Shown here piece after piece: positions 14,570 to 22,626 of a stretch of 27,648 bases of DNA. A model generated the notes under the pieces. The model worked only from the letters and a program-made list of their open reading frames with translations. It was not told the origin of the DNA and did no database searches. The number at the start of each line of letters is the position of its first letter. The stretch's first letter is position 1. Both the position numbers and the translations under genes were made by a program. Source of the DNA: Pseudomonadota bacterium (GTDB lineage: Bacteria > Desulfobacterota > Desulfobacteria > Desulfobacterales > Desulfosarcinaceae); contig JAEYRZ010000207.1 of NCBI GenBank assembly GCA_023435265.1, positions 1-27,648 of the forward strand, written 5' to 3'.

Positions 14570-16228
14570 TCAGACGGAAGCACGCTCGCGCAGCCAGGTG
14601 AGCAGGTCGGGCGCCGGCAGCGGCGGGCTGATGTGAAAGCCCTGGGCCAGGTCGCAGCCCATGTGGCCCAGGAAGTCCAATGCGGCCTGGCTGGCGACGC
14701 CTTCGGCCACCACCCGGATGTCGAGATTGTGCGCCAGGCGCACCATGGCTTCCACGATGCCGGCCATCCGGGCATCGTCCGGCAGGTTGCGGATAAAGGA
14801 CTGATCCAGCTTGATGCTCGAGATGGGAAGGGTGTGGAGATACTGCAGCGAAGAATATCCCGTACCGAAGTCGTCGACCGAGATGGCGATCCGGGCTTCG
14901 GCCAATTGGGCGAGCTTGCCGATGGTGCGCCGGGTGTCGACCATGAGCGCCCCCTCGGTGATCTCCAATTCGAGGGCCTCGCCCTCCACCCCATGGCGTG
15001 CCAACTGATTCAGCACACGGTCGGCGAAGTCCGGCTGCAGCAAATTGCGCGTGGAGATGTTGACCGCCATCACCGGCCGAAACCCCTCCCGGCGCCATTG
15101 CACCCACTGGAGAAGCGCCTGTTCGATGGCGGCGGCGGTCAAAAGATCGATCAGGGTGCTGGTCTCGGCCCGAGGGATGAATCTCTCCAGCGGCACGCTC
15201 CCGCGGATCGGATGGTGCCAGCGCAGCAGCCCTTCGACCCCGTGCACCGCGCCGGTGGCAATGGCGACCTTGGGTTGGTAATAAAGAACCAACTGGTGAC
15301 GGTCCAGCGCCTCGTACAACTCACCCAGGATCCGCAGATTCTCGACCGCGGCGGCGGCCGCCGTTTCGGTGTAGGGCACGAACTGCCGGCCTTTGTAGTT
15401 GTCGGCCAGGAATGCGGCTTCGGCGCCCTGCAATATTTTTTCCGGTCGCACGACCGGCCGATCGACGGCCATGTGAGCCGTGCGGATGTCTCCGTGCAGC
15501 GAGATCTCGCCGATTTGAAAGGGTCTGCAGCACCGCTGGCCGGCAAGGTCGATGAGCGTATCGAGCTCGGGGCGGTCGTTAATCTCGGTCAGCACAGCGA
15601 TCTGATGCGGACTGGTGCGGTAGACCGGGCCGCGTTCAGGCCCCAGGATGCTTTCGATCCGGTCGGCCAATTGACCGACCACTTTATGGATCACATCTTG
15701 ACCGAAGACCGAATGGAGTTCGAGACTGTTTTCCAGGGAGAAGAGAACGAGCGTCCTGGCAGCCGGAGGCTCGCCGCGCGTGTCGCGGGACAGGGCCTCC
15801 AGCATGGCGAAGCGATTGGGGCGGCCGATGTGCTCGTCATGCCGCAGAAGCCAATTGACGCGCCGCAGCTGAGAAAAGACGAGATCGCTGAACACGCCGC
15901 TGAGCAAACCGATAAGGGTGAAGAAACCGGTCCGGTAAATCCAGTTCAGGGTATTCTGGGTTTCTCCGGTCTGTACGTCGATGGGCATGAAGGGCCCGAG
16001 GGCGATGCCGCCCAGCACGCCGAACGCCAGACCGCCCTTGCTGCCATAAGCGATGCCCGCCAGAACGATCGGCAGGTACATGGAATGGGAGTAGACATAT
16101 TTGATTCCGCCGGTCGCATGCACCAGCAGATAGACACCGGCGGCCATGAGCACCAGAAGCGGCGCCGCGCTCCATCTGAGCGCCCGTGCATGGCGTCCCA
16201 GCCAGCGGATCAGGCTTATGGTGTTCAT
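14570..16228 (-). CDS. Membrane-anchored EAL-domain c-di-GMP phosphodiesterase with degenerate GGDEF
   Basis: A 552-residue protein. The start is ATG 16228 because AAGGAG lies 8 bases before it; the frame continues further up without a site. Residues ~20-115 contain about four hydrophobic segments (PLLVLMAAGVYLLVH; YLPIVLAGIAYG...GLAFGVLGGIALG; FFTLIGLLSGVFSDLVF), likely a membrane sensor. Residues ~125-290 are a GGDEF fold (IGRPNRF) whose signature is replaced by SPHQI at 206-210, so no cyclase activity is expected. The EAL domain (about 300-550) keeps N390, E422, DDFGTGYSS (452-460), K473, E509 and Q529; the name motif is E332-G-L. It should hydrolyse c-di-GMP, the GGDEF part possibly acting as a sensor. 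The usp gene lies 109 bases upstream on the same strand. Confidence 0.9.
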   Translation of the reverse strand: MNTISLIRWLGRHARALRWSAAPLLVLMAAGVYLLVHATGGIKYVYSHSMYLPIVLAGIAYGSKGGLAFGVLGGIALGPFMPIDVQTGETQNTLNWIYRTGFFTLIGLLSGVFSDLVFSQLRRVNWLLRHDEHIGRPNRFAMLEALSRDTRGEPPAARTLVLFSLENSLELHSVFGQDVIHKVVGQLADRIESILGPERGPVYRTSPHQIAVLTEINDRPELDTLIDLAGQRCCRPFQIGEISLHGDIRTAHMAVDRPVVRPEKILQGAEAAFLADNYKGRQFVPYTETAAAAAVENLRILGELYEALDRHQLVLYYQPKVAIATGAVHGVEGLLRWHHPIRGSVPLERFIPRAETSTLIDLLTAAAIEQALLQWVQWRREGFRPVMAVNISTRNLLQPDFADRVLNQLARHGVEGEALELEITEGALMVDTRRTIGKLAQLAEARIAISVDDFGTGYSSLQYLHTLPISSIKLDQSFIRNLPDDARMAGIVEAMVRLAHNLDIRVVAEGVASQAALDFLGHMGCDLAQGFHISPPLPAPDLLTWLRERASV

Positions 16229-16337
16229 CGACGGACTCCTTCGAACGGCTCCCATCATCCCGCGCGCGGGCGATCGGCGATCCGGGGCGGAAGGGGTGAT
16301 CGGGAAAGCTGCAGCGTCGCCGGCCGGCTGTCTCGCC

Positions 16338-16859
16338 TTACGCGGATGAGCGCACGGGCGGCACCACAAGCACCGGTACTCTGGCGCCCTTGAGAACCGA
16401 TTTGATATGGTTTCCCACGGCGGTTCCGCTCAGCAGGCCTTTGCTGGCCCCCATGACGATCACGTCGCAATGGCTCAGTTCGCTTTGCTCAAGAATCGTT
16501 TTGACGACCTCGCCTTCCTTGATCACGATTTCGTGGGCCGCGGTGCCGCTTCCGGAGGCGGAAACCCCCTCGTCATCGCAAAACGCATTCAGCGCCACCT
16601 GGATCAGTTGCTTTGAAGAGACTTTCCCGGCCAGCGACCGCCGGGCCTCCTGCATGTGGGCCTGAAGGATTTCGTTCCACCGGCTTTCGCCGAAAAGCAT
16701 CGAGATGCGATATTGGAGCTGCCCGGGCATCTGATCGATGACATGCAGCAGAACGATTTTCGAACCAAAACCTCTCGCCAGCGCGGCGGCATGGGTAAAG
16801 GCCTGCCGGCTGGTTTCGGACAAGTTGGATGTGAACAGGATGGTTTTGTAGGTCTTCAT
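16338..16859 (-). CDS. Universal stress protein (UspA family)
   Basis: A 173-residue cytoplasmic protein, slightly longer than typical ~145-residue Usp domains. It opens with MKTYKTILFTSNLSETSRQAF, the Usp first strand and helix, has ALARGFGSKIVLLHVID, and ends with CDVIVMGASKGLLSGTAVGN followed by VPVLVVPP. The ATP-binding loop is close to G-x2-G-x9-G-S/T, but Asn replaces the final Ser/Thr, so ATP binding is uncertain. An insert around 60-80 (SRWNEILQAHMQEARRSL) accounts for the extra length. AAAGGAG lies 11 bases before the ATG. Its neighbours on the same strand are an EAL protein and an alpha/beta hydrolase. Confidence 0.9.
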   Translation of the reverse strand: MKTYKTILFTSNLSETSRQAFTHAAALARGFGSKIVLLHVIDQMPGQLQYRISMLFGESRWNEILQAHMQEARRSLAGKVSSKQLIQVALNAFCDDEGVSASGSGTAAHEIVIKEGEVVKTILEQSELSHCDVIVMGASKGLLSGTAVGNHIKSVLKGARVPVLVVPPVRSSA

Positions 16860-16954
16860 GGCGCCATGCTCCTTTGATGCGGCGGTTTTGTTCCGCGCCG
16901 GTGAAAACTTGAAACTGTCGCAAGAAGGTGCGACAGCGACTCCTTACGAACTCA

Positions 16955-17740
16955 TCAATAATCGCTGCTCAGAAAATCATCGACGGCCTGCAGCGTTTTC
17001 TCCCGGGCATCGGCATGCAGCCAGTGGCCGGCGCCCTCGATGGTGACGATCCGGGCCTCGGGATAGTACCGCCGGATGTGGAGCGCATCCGCATCGGAGA
17101 TATACGCCGAGGCGCCGCCGCGCAGGAACAATGCCGGTTTCGGATAGGCGTTGCGCAGAGACGGTCCCTGGCTCAGTTCTTCAAGATGCTTGTCGATCGC
17201 CTCGAGGTTGATCCGCCAGCGATACCGCCCGTCGGCGCCGCGTACGAGATTTTTGAGCACGAACTGCCGGGTGGCCTCAAAGGGGATCGCCTCGGCCAGT
17301 GCCTCGAACGCTTGTTCGCGGCTCGTGATGCGGTCCGCCTCCAATCCGATCATGGCCTCCAGCATGGCGCGGTGCGCAACGGGGTAGGGCCTGGGCGCGA
17401 TATCGAGGACGACCAGGCGTTCGGCCTTGTCCGGGTATCGGTCGGCAAAGGCCATCATCACCTTGCCGCCCAGGGAGTGCCCCACAAGGACGGCTTTTTC
17501 CATGCCCCGGCGGGCCATGAACGTATTCAGGTCTTCGACCAGCGCCGCATAGCTCGAATCCGGGCTGTGCGGGGAGTTCCCGTGATTGCGAAGGTCGAGT
17601 GCGAATACCTGCCGTTTCCGCGCCAGACCTTGCCCGAAGCGGTTCCAGTTGACGGCCGAGCCGAAAAGCCCGTGGGCGATGATCAGTGGTTTTCCCGATC
17701 CCCAGAGACGATAGTTCAAATCCAACGGCTCGACCTTCAT
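16955..17740 (-). CDS. Alpha/beta hydrolase, YbfF-type esterase
   Basis: The start is set at ATG 17740 (MKVEPLDLNYRLWGSG), where homology begins; the longer upstream frame is GC-rich low-quality sequence. The 261-residue protein has the alpha/beta-hydrolase plan: oxyanion HGLFGSAVNW, LDLRNHGNSPHS, nucleophile elbow GHSLGG with Ser89, an acid on a later strand and the C-terminal GAGHWLHAD histidine. This matches the YbfF/abhydrolase-1 esterases acting on short acyl esters or thioesters; the substrate is unknown. It is cytoplasmic, with no signal peptide. The ribosome site is weak (GTGAAAGCG). It precedes usp by ~95 bases on the same strand, so cotranscription is possible. Confidence 0.85.
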   Translation of the reverse strand: MKVEPLDLNYRLWGSGKPLIIAHGLFGSAVNWNRFGQGLARKRQVFALDLRNHGNSPHSPDSSYAALVEDLNTFMARRGMEKAVLVGHSLGGKVMMAFADRYPDKAERLVVLDIAPRPYPVAHRAMLEAMIGLEADRITSREQAFEALAEAIPFEATRQFVLKNLVRGADGRYRWRINLEAIDKHLEELSQGPSLRNAYPKPALFLRGGASAYISDADALHIRRYYPEARIVTIEGAGHWLHADAREKTLQAVDDFLSSDY

Positions 17741-18243
17741 GTGTTCGCTTTCACTGTGGGCGGCGGCCCCCCTTCGAAGAATTTCGAACCAAAAGATAAG
17801 ACCGATCCCCGGCTTGGCACGGCCGGCTGCGCGTCGATGTACAAGCGGCCGTGTTCGCCTCCGCTTTGCCTCAAAGTAGGGAGGCTGCGCCGCGCCGCCG
17901 CGGCGCTTGAGTGCAGCACCCCTTGCAATGGTCGGATTTACGGCCGTACGGGTGTGCAAATACCGGCTTGCGGTCATCGATTTGCCGCACCCGCAGCGCT
18001 ATTTTGAACAGGTACAATGAAGCCGTGATCCGCGCAGGGGACAGGCGGTATCCGTGTTCTCTGCGGACGCCGTAGGTCCGGGCTTTTTGCGAACTCATCA
18101 TTCTTTGATGGAGGCCGAATGGACCACAGAGGACACAGAGAGCACAGGGGTAAGTATTTAAGATATTTAATCTTTACTCTGTTTCCGCTGTGCTCTCTGT
18201 GGTTAAAAAACACTTTTTTGATGAATTCGGGGCGTGAACGGAA
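17741..18243. other. Divergent intergenic region with palindromes
   Basis: About 500 bases without a recognisable gene between the hydrolase (minus) and the acyltransferase (plus). It contains a pure-GC hairpin (8-bp stem, 4-base loop) at 17887-17906 and the CACAGAG palindrome at 18123-18205. Downstream of the palindrome, an AT-rich stretch could hold the acyltransferase promoter, but no clear -35/-10 pair is visible. Confidence 0.45.
18123..18205. repeat. CACAGAG palindromic intergenic repeat, copy 1
   Basis: The left arm ACCACAGAGGACACAGAG (continuing AGCACAGGG) is answered by the right arm GCTGTGCTCTCTGTGGTTA across ~38 bases of AT-rich loop. Each arm is a run of 9-base units containing CACAGAG (or CTCTGTG). 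The same element occurs in reverse orientation at 22627-22697. Confidence 0.85.
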
Positions 18244-19320
18244 ATGCGTTTGCTGTGGGCCGACATCCTGAAAATATCCGCCATTCTGGGGGTCGTTCTG
18301 CTGCATGTTGCCGCGCCCTACCTGGTTCCTTTCGAAAATACACGCGCCTGGTGGATCGGAAACATTTACGATTCCCTGACGCGCTGGTGCGTGCCGCTTT
18401 TCGTGATGATCAGCGGCGCCACCATCCTGCCCACGGCGGAGCAGATTCCCTACCCCCGGTTTTTAACGGTCCGCGTGCGGCGGATCGTGATTCCCTTCCT
18501 GGTCTGGAGCGCGATTTATTTCTGGTACCGCCGGCATGTCAAAGGAGACGCGCTTTCGCCCGGCGATTTCTTTCATATGCTGCTCACCGAACCGATCTAT
18601 TATCATCTGTGGTTCATCTACATGTTGATCATTCTCTATCTGCTCGCGCCGGCGATCAGCGCCTTTTTGAAATACGCTCCGCCGAAGCACGCCTGGTATC
18701 TCGTGCTCTTCTGGTTCATTTGGGCTTCGCTGCTGCCGATTGTCGATGCGCCCCTCGATCTGGAAACCTATTTCACCCCGGACATGGACGATTATCGGGC
18801 CATGCGGCTTTCCGGATATTTTCTGCTGGGCCACCTGCTCCGGGAGCGCTGCGCCCGCTCGGGGCTCCAGTTGGCACTGACCGCGGTCCTCTTCGCGGTC
18901 GGCGCCGCGGCCACGATCCTGGGGACGTACTGGCTGAGCCGGGCCCGCGCGGCGTTCGACCCGCTGTTGTACAAATATTTCAGCGTCACGGTGGTGGCCA
19001 TGACGGTTGCCCTGTTCCTGTTCGTGAAAAGCGTCTTCAACACGCGCCGGGAGACGTCGGAGCGCATCCGGATGAACTCGCCGGGCTGGCTCCGCAGGAT
19101 CGGGGCGAGCGTCTTCGGCGTGTACCTGATGCACGCCCTGGTGCTCGAAATGCTGCGCGACGGCCGCCTGGGGTTCACCATCGACCACGGCGGCGCCTTC
19201 GGCGTACAGTTGCCGCAGGCGCTGGGGTTGCCTGTTTTTGCATTGAGCATTCTGGGACTCACCCTGGCGGCGGTCATGGCGATCCGTTTAATCCCCGTCC
19301 TGAGAGATTTGATGACATGA
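18244..19320 (+). CDS. Acyltransferase family 3 (OafA/WecH-type) integral membrane O-acyltransferase
   Basis: A 358-residue membrane protein with about ten hydrophobic helices. The first helix holds the family pair D7 and H21 (WADILKISAILGVVLLHVAAP), followed by WCVPLFVMISGATIL, RRIVIPFLVWS and a long YYHLWFIYMLIILYLLAPAI segment, all typical of acyltransferase-3 proteins that transfer acetyl groups from acetyl-CoA to envelope sugars. The last helices include SVFGVYLMHALVLEML. The ribosome site is poor. The stop overlaps the ATG of the next gene as ATGA, so the two are translationally coupled. The acceptor is unknown; a surface glycan or lipid is likely. Confidence 0.9.
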   Translation: MRLLWADILKISAILGVVLLHVAAPYLVPFENTRAWWIGNIYDSLTRWCVPLFVMISGATILPTAEQIPYPRFLTVRVRRIVIPFLVWSAIYFWYRRHVKGDALSPGDFFHMLLTEPIYYHLWFIYMLIILYLLAPAISAFLKYAPPKHAWYLVLFWFIWASLLPIVDAPLDLETYFTPDMDDYRAMRLSGYFLLGHLLRERCARSGLQLALTAVLFAVGAAATILGTYWLSRARAAFDPLLYKYFSVTVVAMTVALFLFVKSVFNTRRETSERIRMNSPGWLRRIGASVFGVYLMHALVLEMLRDGRLGFTIDHGGAFGVQLPQALGLPVFALSILGLTLAAVMAIRLIPVLRDLMT

Positions 19321-20369
19321 AGCGGACAGATTACCGGCTTTCGCTTGCCATCCTTCTCGTCGCGGCGTTGTCCTGCGGCAACGGCACGCGCCCGGTCGGA
19401 CCGGACGTCGTCCTGGTGAAGGAATTCATTTCTTTTACCCAATTTGCCAGGCACCCGCTGCGCCGTCTGCCCGAGAAGGAGGCTTGGCGCCGGGCGGCGC
19501 CGAGGGTCGTGGAAATCGCCATTCCGCGCAACGGCGGCGAACCGGACCAGCCGGCGCTGTGGTATCATTCGGGGAGCCCGCGCAAAAAGCCGCTGCTCCT
19601 GGTGCTGCACAGCTGGAGCGACAGCTACCTCCAGCATTACGGAATCCCCTACGGCGTCTTCGCCGAAAAGAACGATTGGATTTTCATCCACCCGGACTAC
19701 CGCGGCGCGTTCAACGCACCGGATGCCACCGGATCCGAGAAGGCGATCCGGGACGTACTGGATGCGCTCGCTTACGCCAAAGCGCATGCGCCGGTGGATG
19801 AGAAGCGGATCTACCTCGCAGGCTTCTCCGGGGGCGCGATGATGTCGCTCATCATGATCGGGCGCTTCCCGGAACGGTTCACCGCCGCGCTGGTCTGGGT
19901 TCCGGTGTTCGATCTGATCGACTGGTACCGGCGGCTGAGCGTTTCGGGGCTTCATTACCGGGATGAATACATTGCGGACATCGAAGCCTCCTGCGGCGGC
20001 AACCCCCTTGCAGATGCCGCCGCCGAAGCGCAGTGCCGCGCGCGCAGCCCCTCGCGTCACCTGGGCGGGCAGGGCCCGAAACGGGTCAAGGTCTTTATCA
20101 GCGGCGGGGTCAAGGATCCCTTTGTCCCGACATCGCACGCCATCCGGGCGTTCAATGCGCTGGCCGAAGAAATGGACAGCATCCCGGAGGCGGAATTCGA
20201 TTTCATCGACAAGGCGGACAAGCTCCCGGAAAGCCTCGTGGGGCAAGGCCGGAAGGATCCTTTGTTCGAAGCGGCGGGTCTGCCCGTGATCCTCCACCGG
20301 ACTTCGGGAAATGCGACCCTCGTGCTTTTGTTAGCAACAAATAGATTTGTCCGCTTTCATAGCAAATAA
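19317..20369 (+). pseudogene. Lipoprotein alpha/beta hydrolase (prolyl-oligopeptidase/PHB-depolymerase-like), 3' end split by IS
   Basis: The gene starts at ATG 19317, overlapping the acyltransferase stop. The N-terminus is signal-like with Cys20 (AALSCGNG) as a possible lipid site. The hydrolase core shows LLLVLHSWSDSY (oxyanion region), DWIFIHPDYRG, LAGFSGGAMMSL with nucleophile Ser171, and SGGVKDPFVP with the probable acid. At 20329 the frame enters an IS and stops at 20367-20369 after an unrelated tail. Removing the IS and one target copy joins NATLVL to FDGGHDIVYNAGFEWLARQNR and a stop at 21782-21784, restoring the catalytic His (GGHD). The insertion therefore removes the third triad member. 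Secreted or periplasmic; the substrate is unknown. Confidence 0.8.
20311..20329 (+). repeat. Target-site duplication, left copy (19 bp)
   Basis: ATGCGACCCTCGTGCTTTT is identical to the sequence at 21702-21720 and lies inside the hydrolase coding frame. It marks the left border of the insertion sequence. Confidence 0.9.
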
Positions 20370-20378
20370 ACTGTCCGC
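20332..20378 (+). repeat. IS left-end doubled motif
   Basis: Two tandem copies, TAGCAACAAATAGATTTGTCCGC (20332-20354) and TAGCAAATAAACTGTCCGC (20360-20378), spaced ~28 bases apart. They are candidate transposase binding sites and match the inverted pair at the right end. Confidence 0.65.
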
Positions 20379-20383
20379 TTTTG

Positions 20384-20430
20384 CGTTGGGGTATCCGTGG
20401 AGGGCGAAGCCCGGAACGGATACCCCAACG
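20384..20430. terminator. Long hairpin in the IS downstream of the transposase
   Basis: CGTTGGGGTATCCG (20384-20397) is the exact reverse complement of 20417-20430, with an inner GGGC-GAA-GCCC stem. It lies 19 bases beyond the transposase stop. It could end transposase transcription or block read-through into the IS; there is no strong T-run, so terminator function is tentative. Confidence 0.45.
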
Positions 20431-20448
20431 GGGTGCTTGCGGCGGACT

Positions 20449-21624
20449 TCACGCAGCTGCCCTTATCTTTGCTTGTAGCGTTGCTCCCTTCGAATCATAG
20501 CGTGCAAGACAGCGCGGTCCGTGAAAGACAGCCAAGCTGCCGTCCGGATATCGATGGACCCGCACTTTGACCTTCACGTAGTGAAAGCGTTGATCATTCC
20601 TGGGGATCTGCAGTTTCATCCTTTCAAAACTTACGCAATTATCATTGCCCACCACCCGATCATGATGCTCGCACAGGATGTCGCAAAGGTTCGTGCCCAA
20701 ATACGGCACAAAGGCTGATCCCTGCTCTGCGGCAGGTCGTTTAAACTCGGCATTGTAGGCCGGAAGATAAACCTGTTGCAGATAACGGTTGGCCGCTGCC
20801 ATCTCAGTTATCCCTACCAGGGCAAGCTCTTTAACCAGCCGATCCTGATGGGTCTCAAAAACCCGCTCGCTTCGCCCCCGTGCCTGCGGTGAATACGCCG
20901 GGATCATCTCGATGCCCAACTGGTGCATTGCCCGACCGAATTGGGTTAGCTCGCGCTTATCAACTTTGCCGCCTTCTTGCGGTGTATGCCAGTAATGACT
21001 GCCTCGGTCGGTGTACAATGAACAAAACAGCCCGTGCGCTTCAATCACTTGCTCGATGCCCCTAAAACTCGATGCCGTGCCCTCTTGCTCCACAAAAAAC
21101 ATCGAGTAATGCTCATTGGTCGCATCATCCATGGTCACGATCAGGTCCCAGTAAGCCTGCGGCACCCATAGGTGACGGCTGCCGTCTTGATGCAGCATCA
21201 TCCCCGGCCACGGGGCCGGCTCTCGCCTTTTGCGGTGTTTGCCGCGGCCTTTCTCCTTCTTTACCAGCCCTGCTTGCTGCAGGCGGGTCTTGACCCAGGT
21301 GTAGCTGCGCTTGCCACCATCGCGACGATACCAGGCATAAAAATGCTTAACATTCCAGCCCTCATGATACCGACGATACCGCTGGGTAATGCGCATTACT
21401 TCATCCACCGGCGCTCGCCGATGCGATACCTGCGTTAACCGCTTGTCGGCCAAACCCTCTAAACCGCCTTCTTCGAACCGATCGATGTAGCGCCGAAATG
21501 TCCGCGCACATACGCCTAACAGCCGCGCCGCTTCCTCCTGGGTCAATCGCCTCTCTTGCCAGCCTCCGTAAGCCTCCTCAAACCGCATCTTGCGCACCTC
21601 CTGCAGCAACTCTGTCCGTCTCAT
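20449..21624 (-). CDS. DDE transposase of the IS1202/ISNCY-type element
   Basis: The start is ATG 21624 because AAGGAGG lies 7 bases before it; the frame extends 14 codons further into the IS end. The 391-residue protein has an N-terminal helix-turn-helix at about 25-60 (LTQEEAARLLGVCARTFRRY) and an integrase-type catalytic core: D147 (MLHQDGSRH), D206 (LYTDRGSHYW) and E253 (ARGRSERVFE), the DDE triad. The C-terminal part (VRVHRYPDGSLAVFHGPRCL) resembles the beta-rich tails of IS481/IS1202-like transposases. It catalyses cut or copy and insertion of its element. It appears intact, so the element could still be mobile. Confidence 0.88.
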   Translation of the reverse strand: MRRTELLQEVRKMRFEEAYGGWQERRLTQEEAARLLGVCARTFRRYIDRFEEGGLEGLADKRLTQVSHRRAPVDEVMRITQRYRRYHEGWNVKHFYAWYRRDGGKRSYTWVKTRLQQAGLVKKEKGRGKHRKRREPAPWPGMMLHQDGSRHLWVPQAYWDLIVTMDDATNEHYSMFFVEQEGTASSFRGIEQVIEAHGLFCSLYTDRGSHYWHTPQEGGKVDKRELTQFGRAMHQLGIEMIPAYSPQARGRSERVFETHQDRLVKELALVGITEMAAANRYLQQVYLPAYNAEFKRPAAEQGSAFVPYLGTNLCDILCEHHDRVVGNDNCVSFERMKLQIPRNDQRFHYVKVKVRVHRYPDGSLAVFHGPRCLARYDSKGATLQAKIRAAA

Positions 21625-21653
21625 CGGTCTGCCTCCTTGGCTCCCGATGTAAA

Positions 21654-21696
21654 CCGGACAAATCATGTGCTACAACTGCGGACAGATTATTAGCTA
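21654..21696 (-). repeat. IS right-end doubled motif
   Basis: On the minus strand TAGCTAATAATCTGTCCGC (21678-21696) is followed by TAGCACATGATTTGTCCGG (21654-21672). These are the inverted counterparts of the left-end pair and overlap the transposase promoter region. Confidence 0.65.
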
Positions 21697-21701
21697 CCTA
21701 C

Positions 21702-21720
21702 ATGCGACCCTCGTGCTTTT
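21702..21720 (+). repeat. Target-site duplication, right copy (19 bp)
   Basis: Identical to 20311-20329. It is followed by the restored hydrolase reading frame. Confidence 0.9.
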
Positions 21721-21784
21721 TGACGGCGGCCACGACATCGTTTATAATGCGGGCTTCGAATGGCTGGCCAGGCAAAACCGCTGA
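21702..21784 (+). pseudogene. 3' fragment of the IS-split lipoprotein hydrolase
   Basis: Frame from 21704 reads ATLVLFDGGHDIVYNAGFEW and ends with ARQNR and TGA at 21782-21784. GGHD carries the catalytic histidine missing from the 5' part. It has no start or ribosome site of its own. Confidence 0.8.
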
Positions 21785-21809
21785 AAAAAAGGAGCACTCG
21801 AAGTCCCGC

Positions 21810-22562
21810 ATGATCCATCTCCGTTCCGCTGGAAGTCCGTTGATTGTCTTCTGTCTTGTGATAACCGCCGCTGCACTGACCCTTCCGTTGACCGTTCCGC
21901 CGGCAGGCGCCCAAAACGGGGCCGCCGTCGCGCCGCAGCCGGGCGTCGAGGGGATCGTCCCGCTCGAGCAGCGGCTCGTTCAGGCCGGGTTCGTGGATGT
22001 CGCCACGTTCGACCCGGAGATCATGGTCGAACTGGAATACGCCCGCACGGCGAACTTTATCGGCCAGAACGTTTACGGCGGGCTGACCCGCGCCTACCTG
22101 CGCCCGGCAGCGGCGGAAAAGCTCGCCCGGGCCAGCGCCCTCCTGCGCGAGCGGCACCCCAACCTGCGCCTTCTGGTGACCGACGCCGTGCGGCCCCGCT
22201 CCATCCAGCACAAGATGTGGAAAGTGGTGGCCGGGACGCCTCGGCAGCCCTACATCGCCAACCCCGGCTCCGGGTCCATGCACAACTACGGCGCGGCGGT
22301 GGATGTCACGCTTTTCGATGTCGACAAGGGGGAGCGGCTGGACATGGGGACGCCGATCTACTTCCTGGGATCCCTGTCGCAGCCGAGGCTGGAAAAAGGC
22401 TTCCTGCAGGAGGGTAAGCTGAGCGGATCCCATATCGAAAACCGGCTCATTCTGCGCAAGGCCCTCTGCGACGCGGGATGGCGCAATCTGGCCATCGAGT
22501 GGTGGCATTTCGATGCCTTCTCCCGTGATTACATCCGCCGCAACTACGCCATTTTCGAGTAG
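21810..22562 (+). CDS. Secreted D-alanyl-D-alanine dipeptidase, VanX/DdpX-like (peptidase M15D)
   Basis: A 250-residue protein from ATG 21810; AAAAAAAGGAG lies upstream at a rather long spacing. Residues 1-35 form a signal peptide (cleavage near GAQ). The zinc site is complete: SMHNYGAAVD with H158 and D165 (SxHxxGxAxD) and EWWHF with E230 (base) and H233. DAVRPRSIQHKMW holds the substrate-binding Arg. Such enzymes cleave D-Ala-D-Ala; periplasmic forms recycle or scavenge the dipeptide from peptidoglycan, while VanX of resistance operons is cytoplasmic and comes with vanH and vanA, absent here. It lies 25 bases after the original hydrolase stop, so it was probably cotranscribed; the IS now separates it from the upstream promoter. 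Confidence 0.9.
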   Translation: MIHLRSAGSPLIVFCLVITAAALTLPLTVPPAGAQNGAAVAPQPGVEGIVPLEQRLVQAGFVDVATFDPEIMVELEYARTANFIGQNVYGGLTRAYLRPAAAEKLARASALLRERHPNLRLLVTDAVRPRSIQHKMWKVVAGTPRQPYIANPGSGSMHNYGAAVDVTLFDVDKGERLDMGTPIYFLGSLSQPRLEKGFLQEGKLSGSHIENRLILRKALCDAGWRNLAIEWWHFDAFSRDYIRRNYAIFE

Positions 22563-22626
22563 GCCTATCCTCTAAGTGCTCTGTGGCACAAACCCGGTTA
22601 CGTTTTACGGGGCGGTTCATTTTATA

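Larger units (their letters stand above)
20330..21701 (-). mobile_element. Insertion sequence, IS1202/ISNCY-type, ~1372 bp
   Basis: Bounded by identical 19-bp direct repeats. It carries one transposase gene reading leftward and has imperfect related ends. Each end holds two copies of a TAGCanATnAnnTGTCCGC-like motif: left at 20332-20354 and 20360-20378; right, inverted, at 21678-21696 and 21654-21672. Most DDE elements make 2-14 bp duplications; IS1202-group elements are known for much longer ones, which fits. The intact frame, borders and duplication suggest recent insertion. Confidence 0.88.

Noticed and set aside
18123..18205. CRISPR repeat units
   Set aside because: The CACAGAG units are 9-base tandem steps within a palindrome, with no spacers and no cas genes.
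21810..22562. VanX-type glycopeptide resistance
   Set aside because: No vanH, vanA, vanR or vanS genes are adjacent and the product has a signal peptide, so a peptidoglycan dipeptide-recycling role is more likely.
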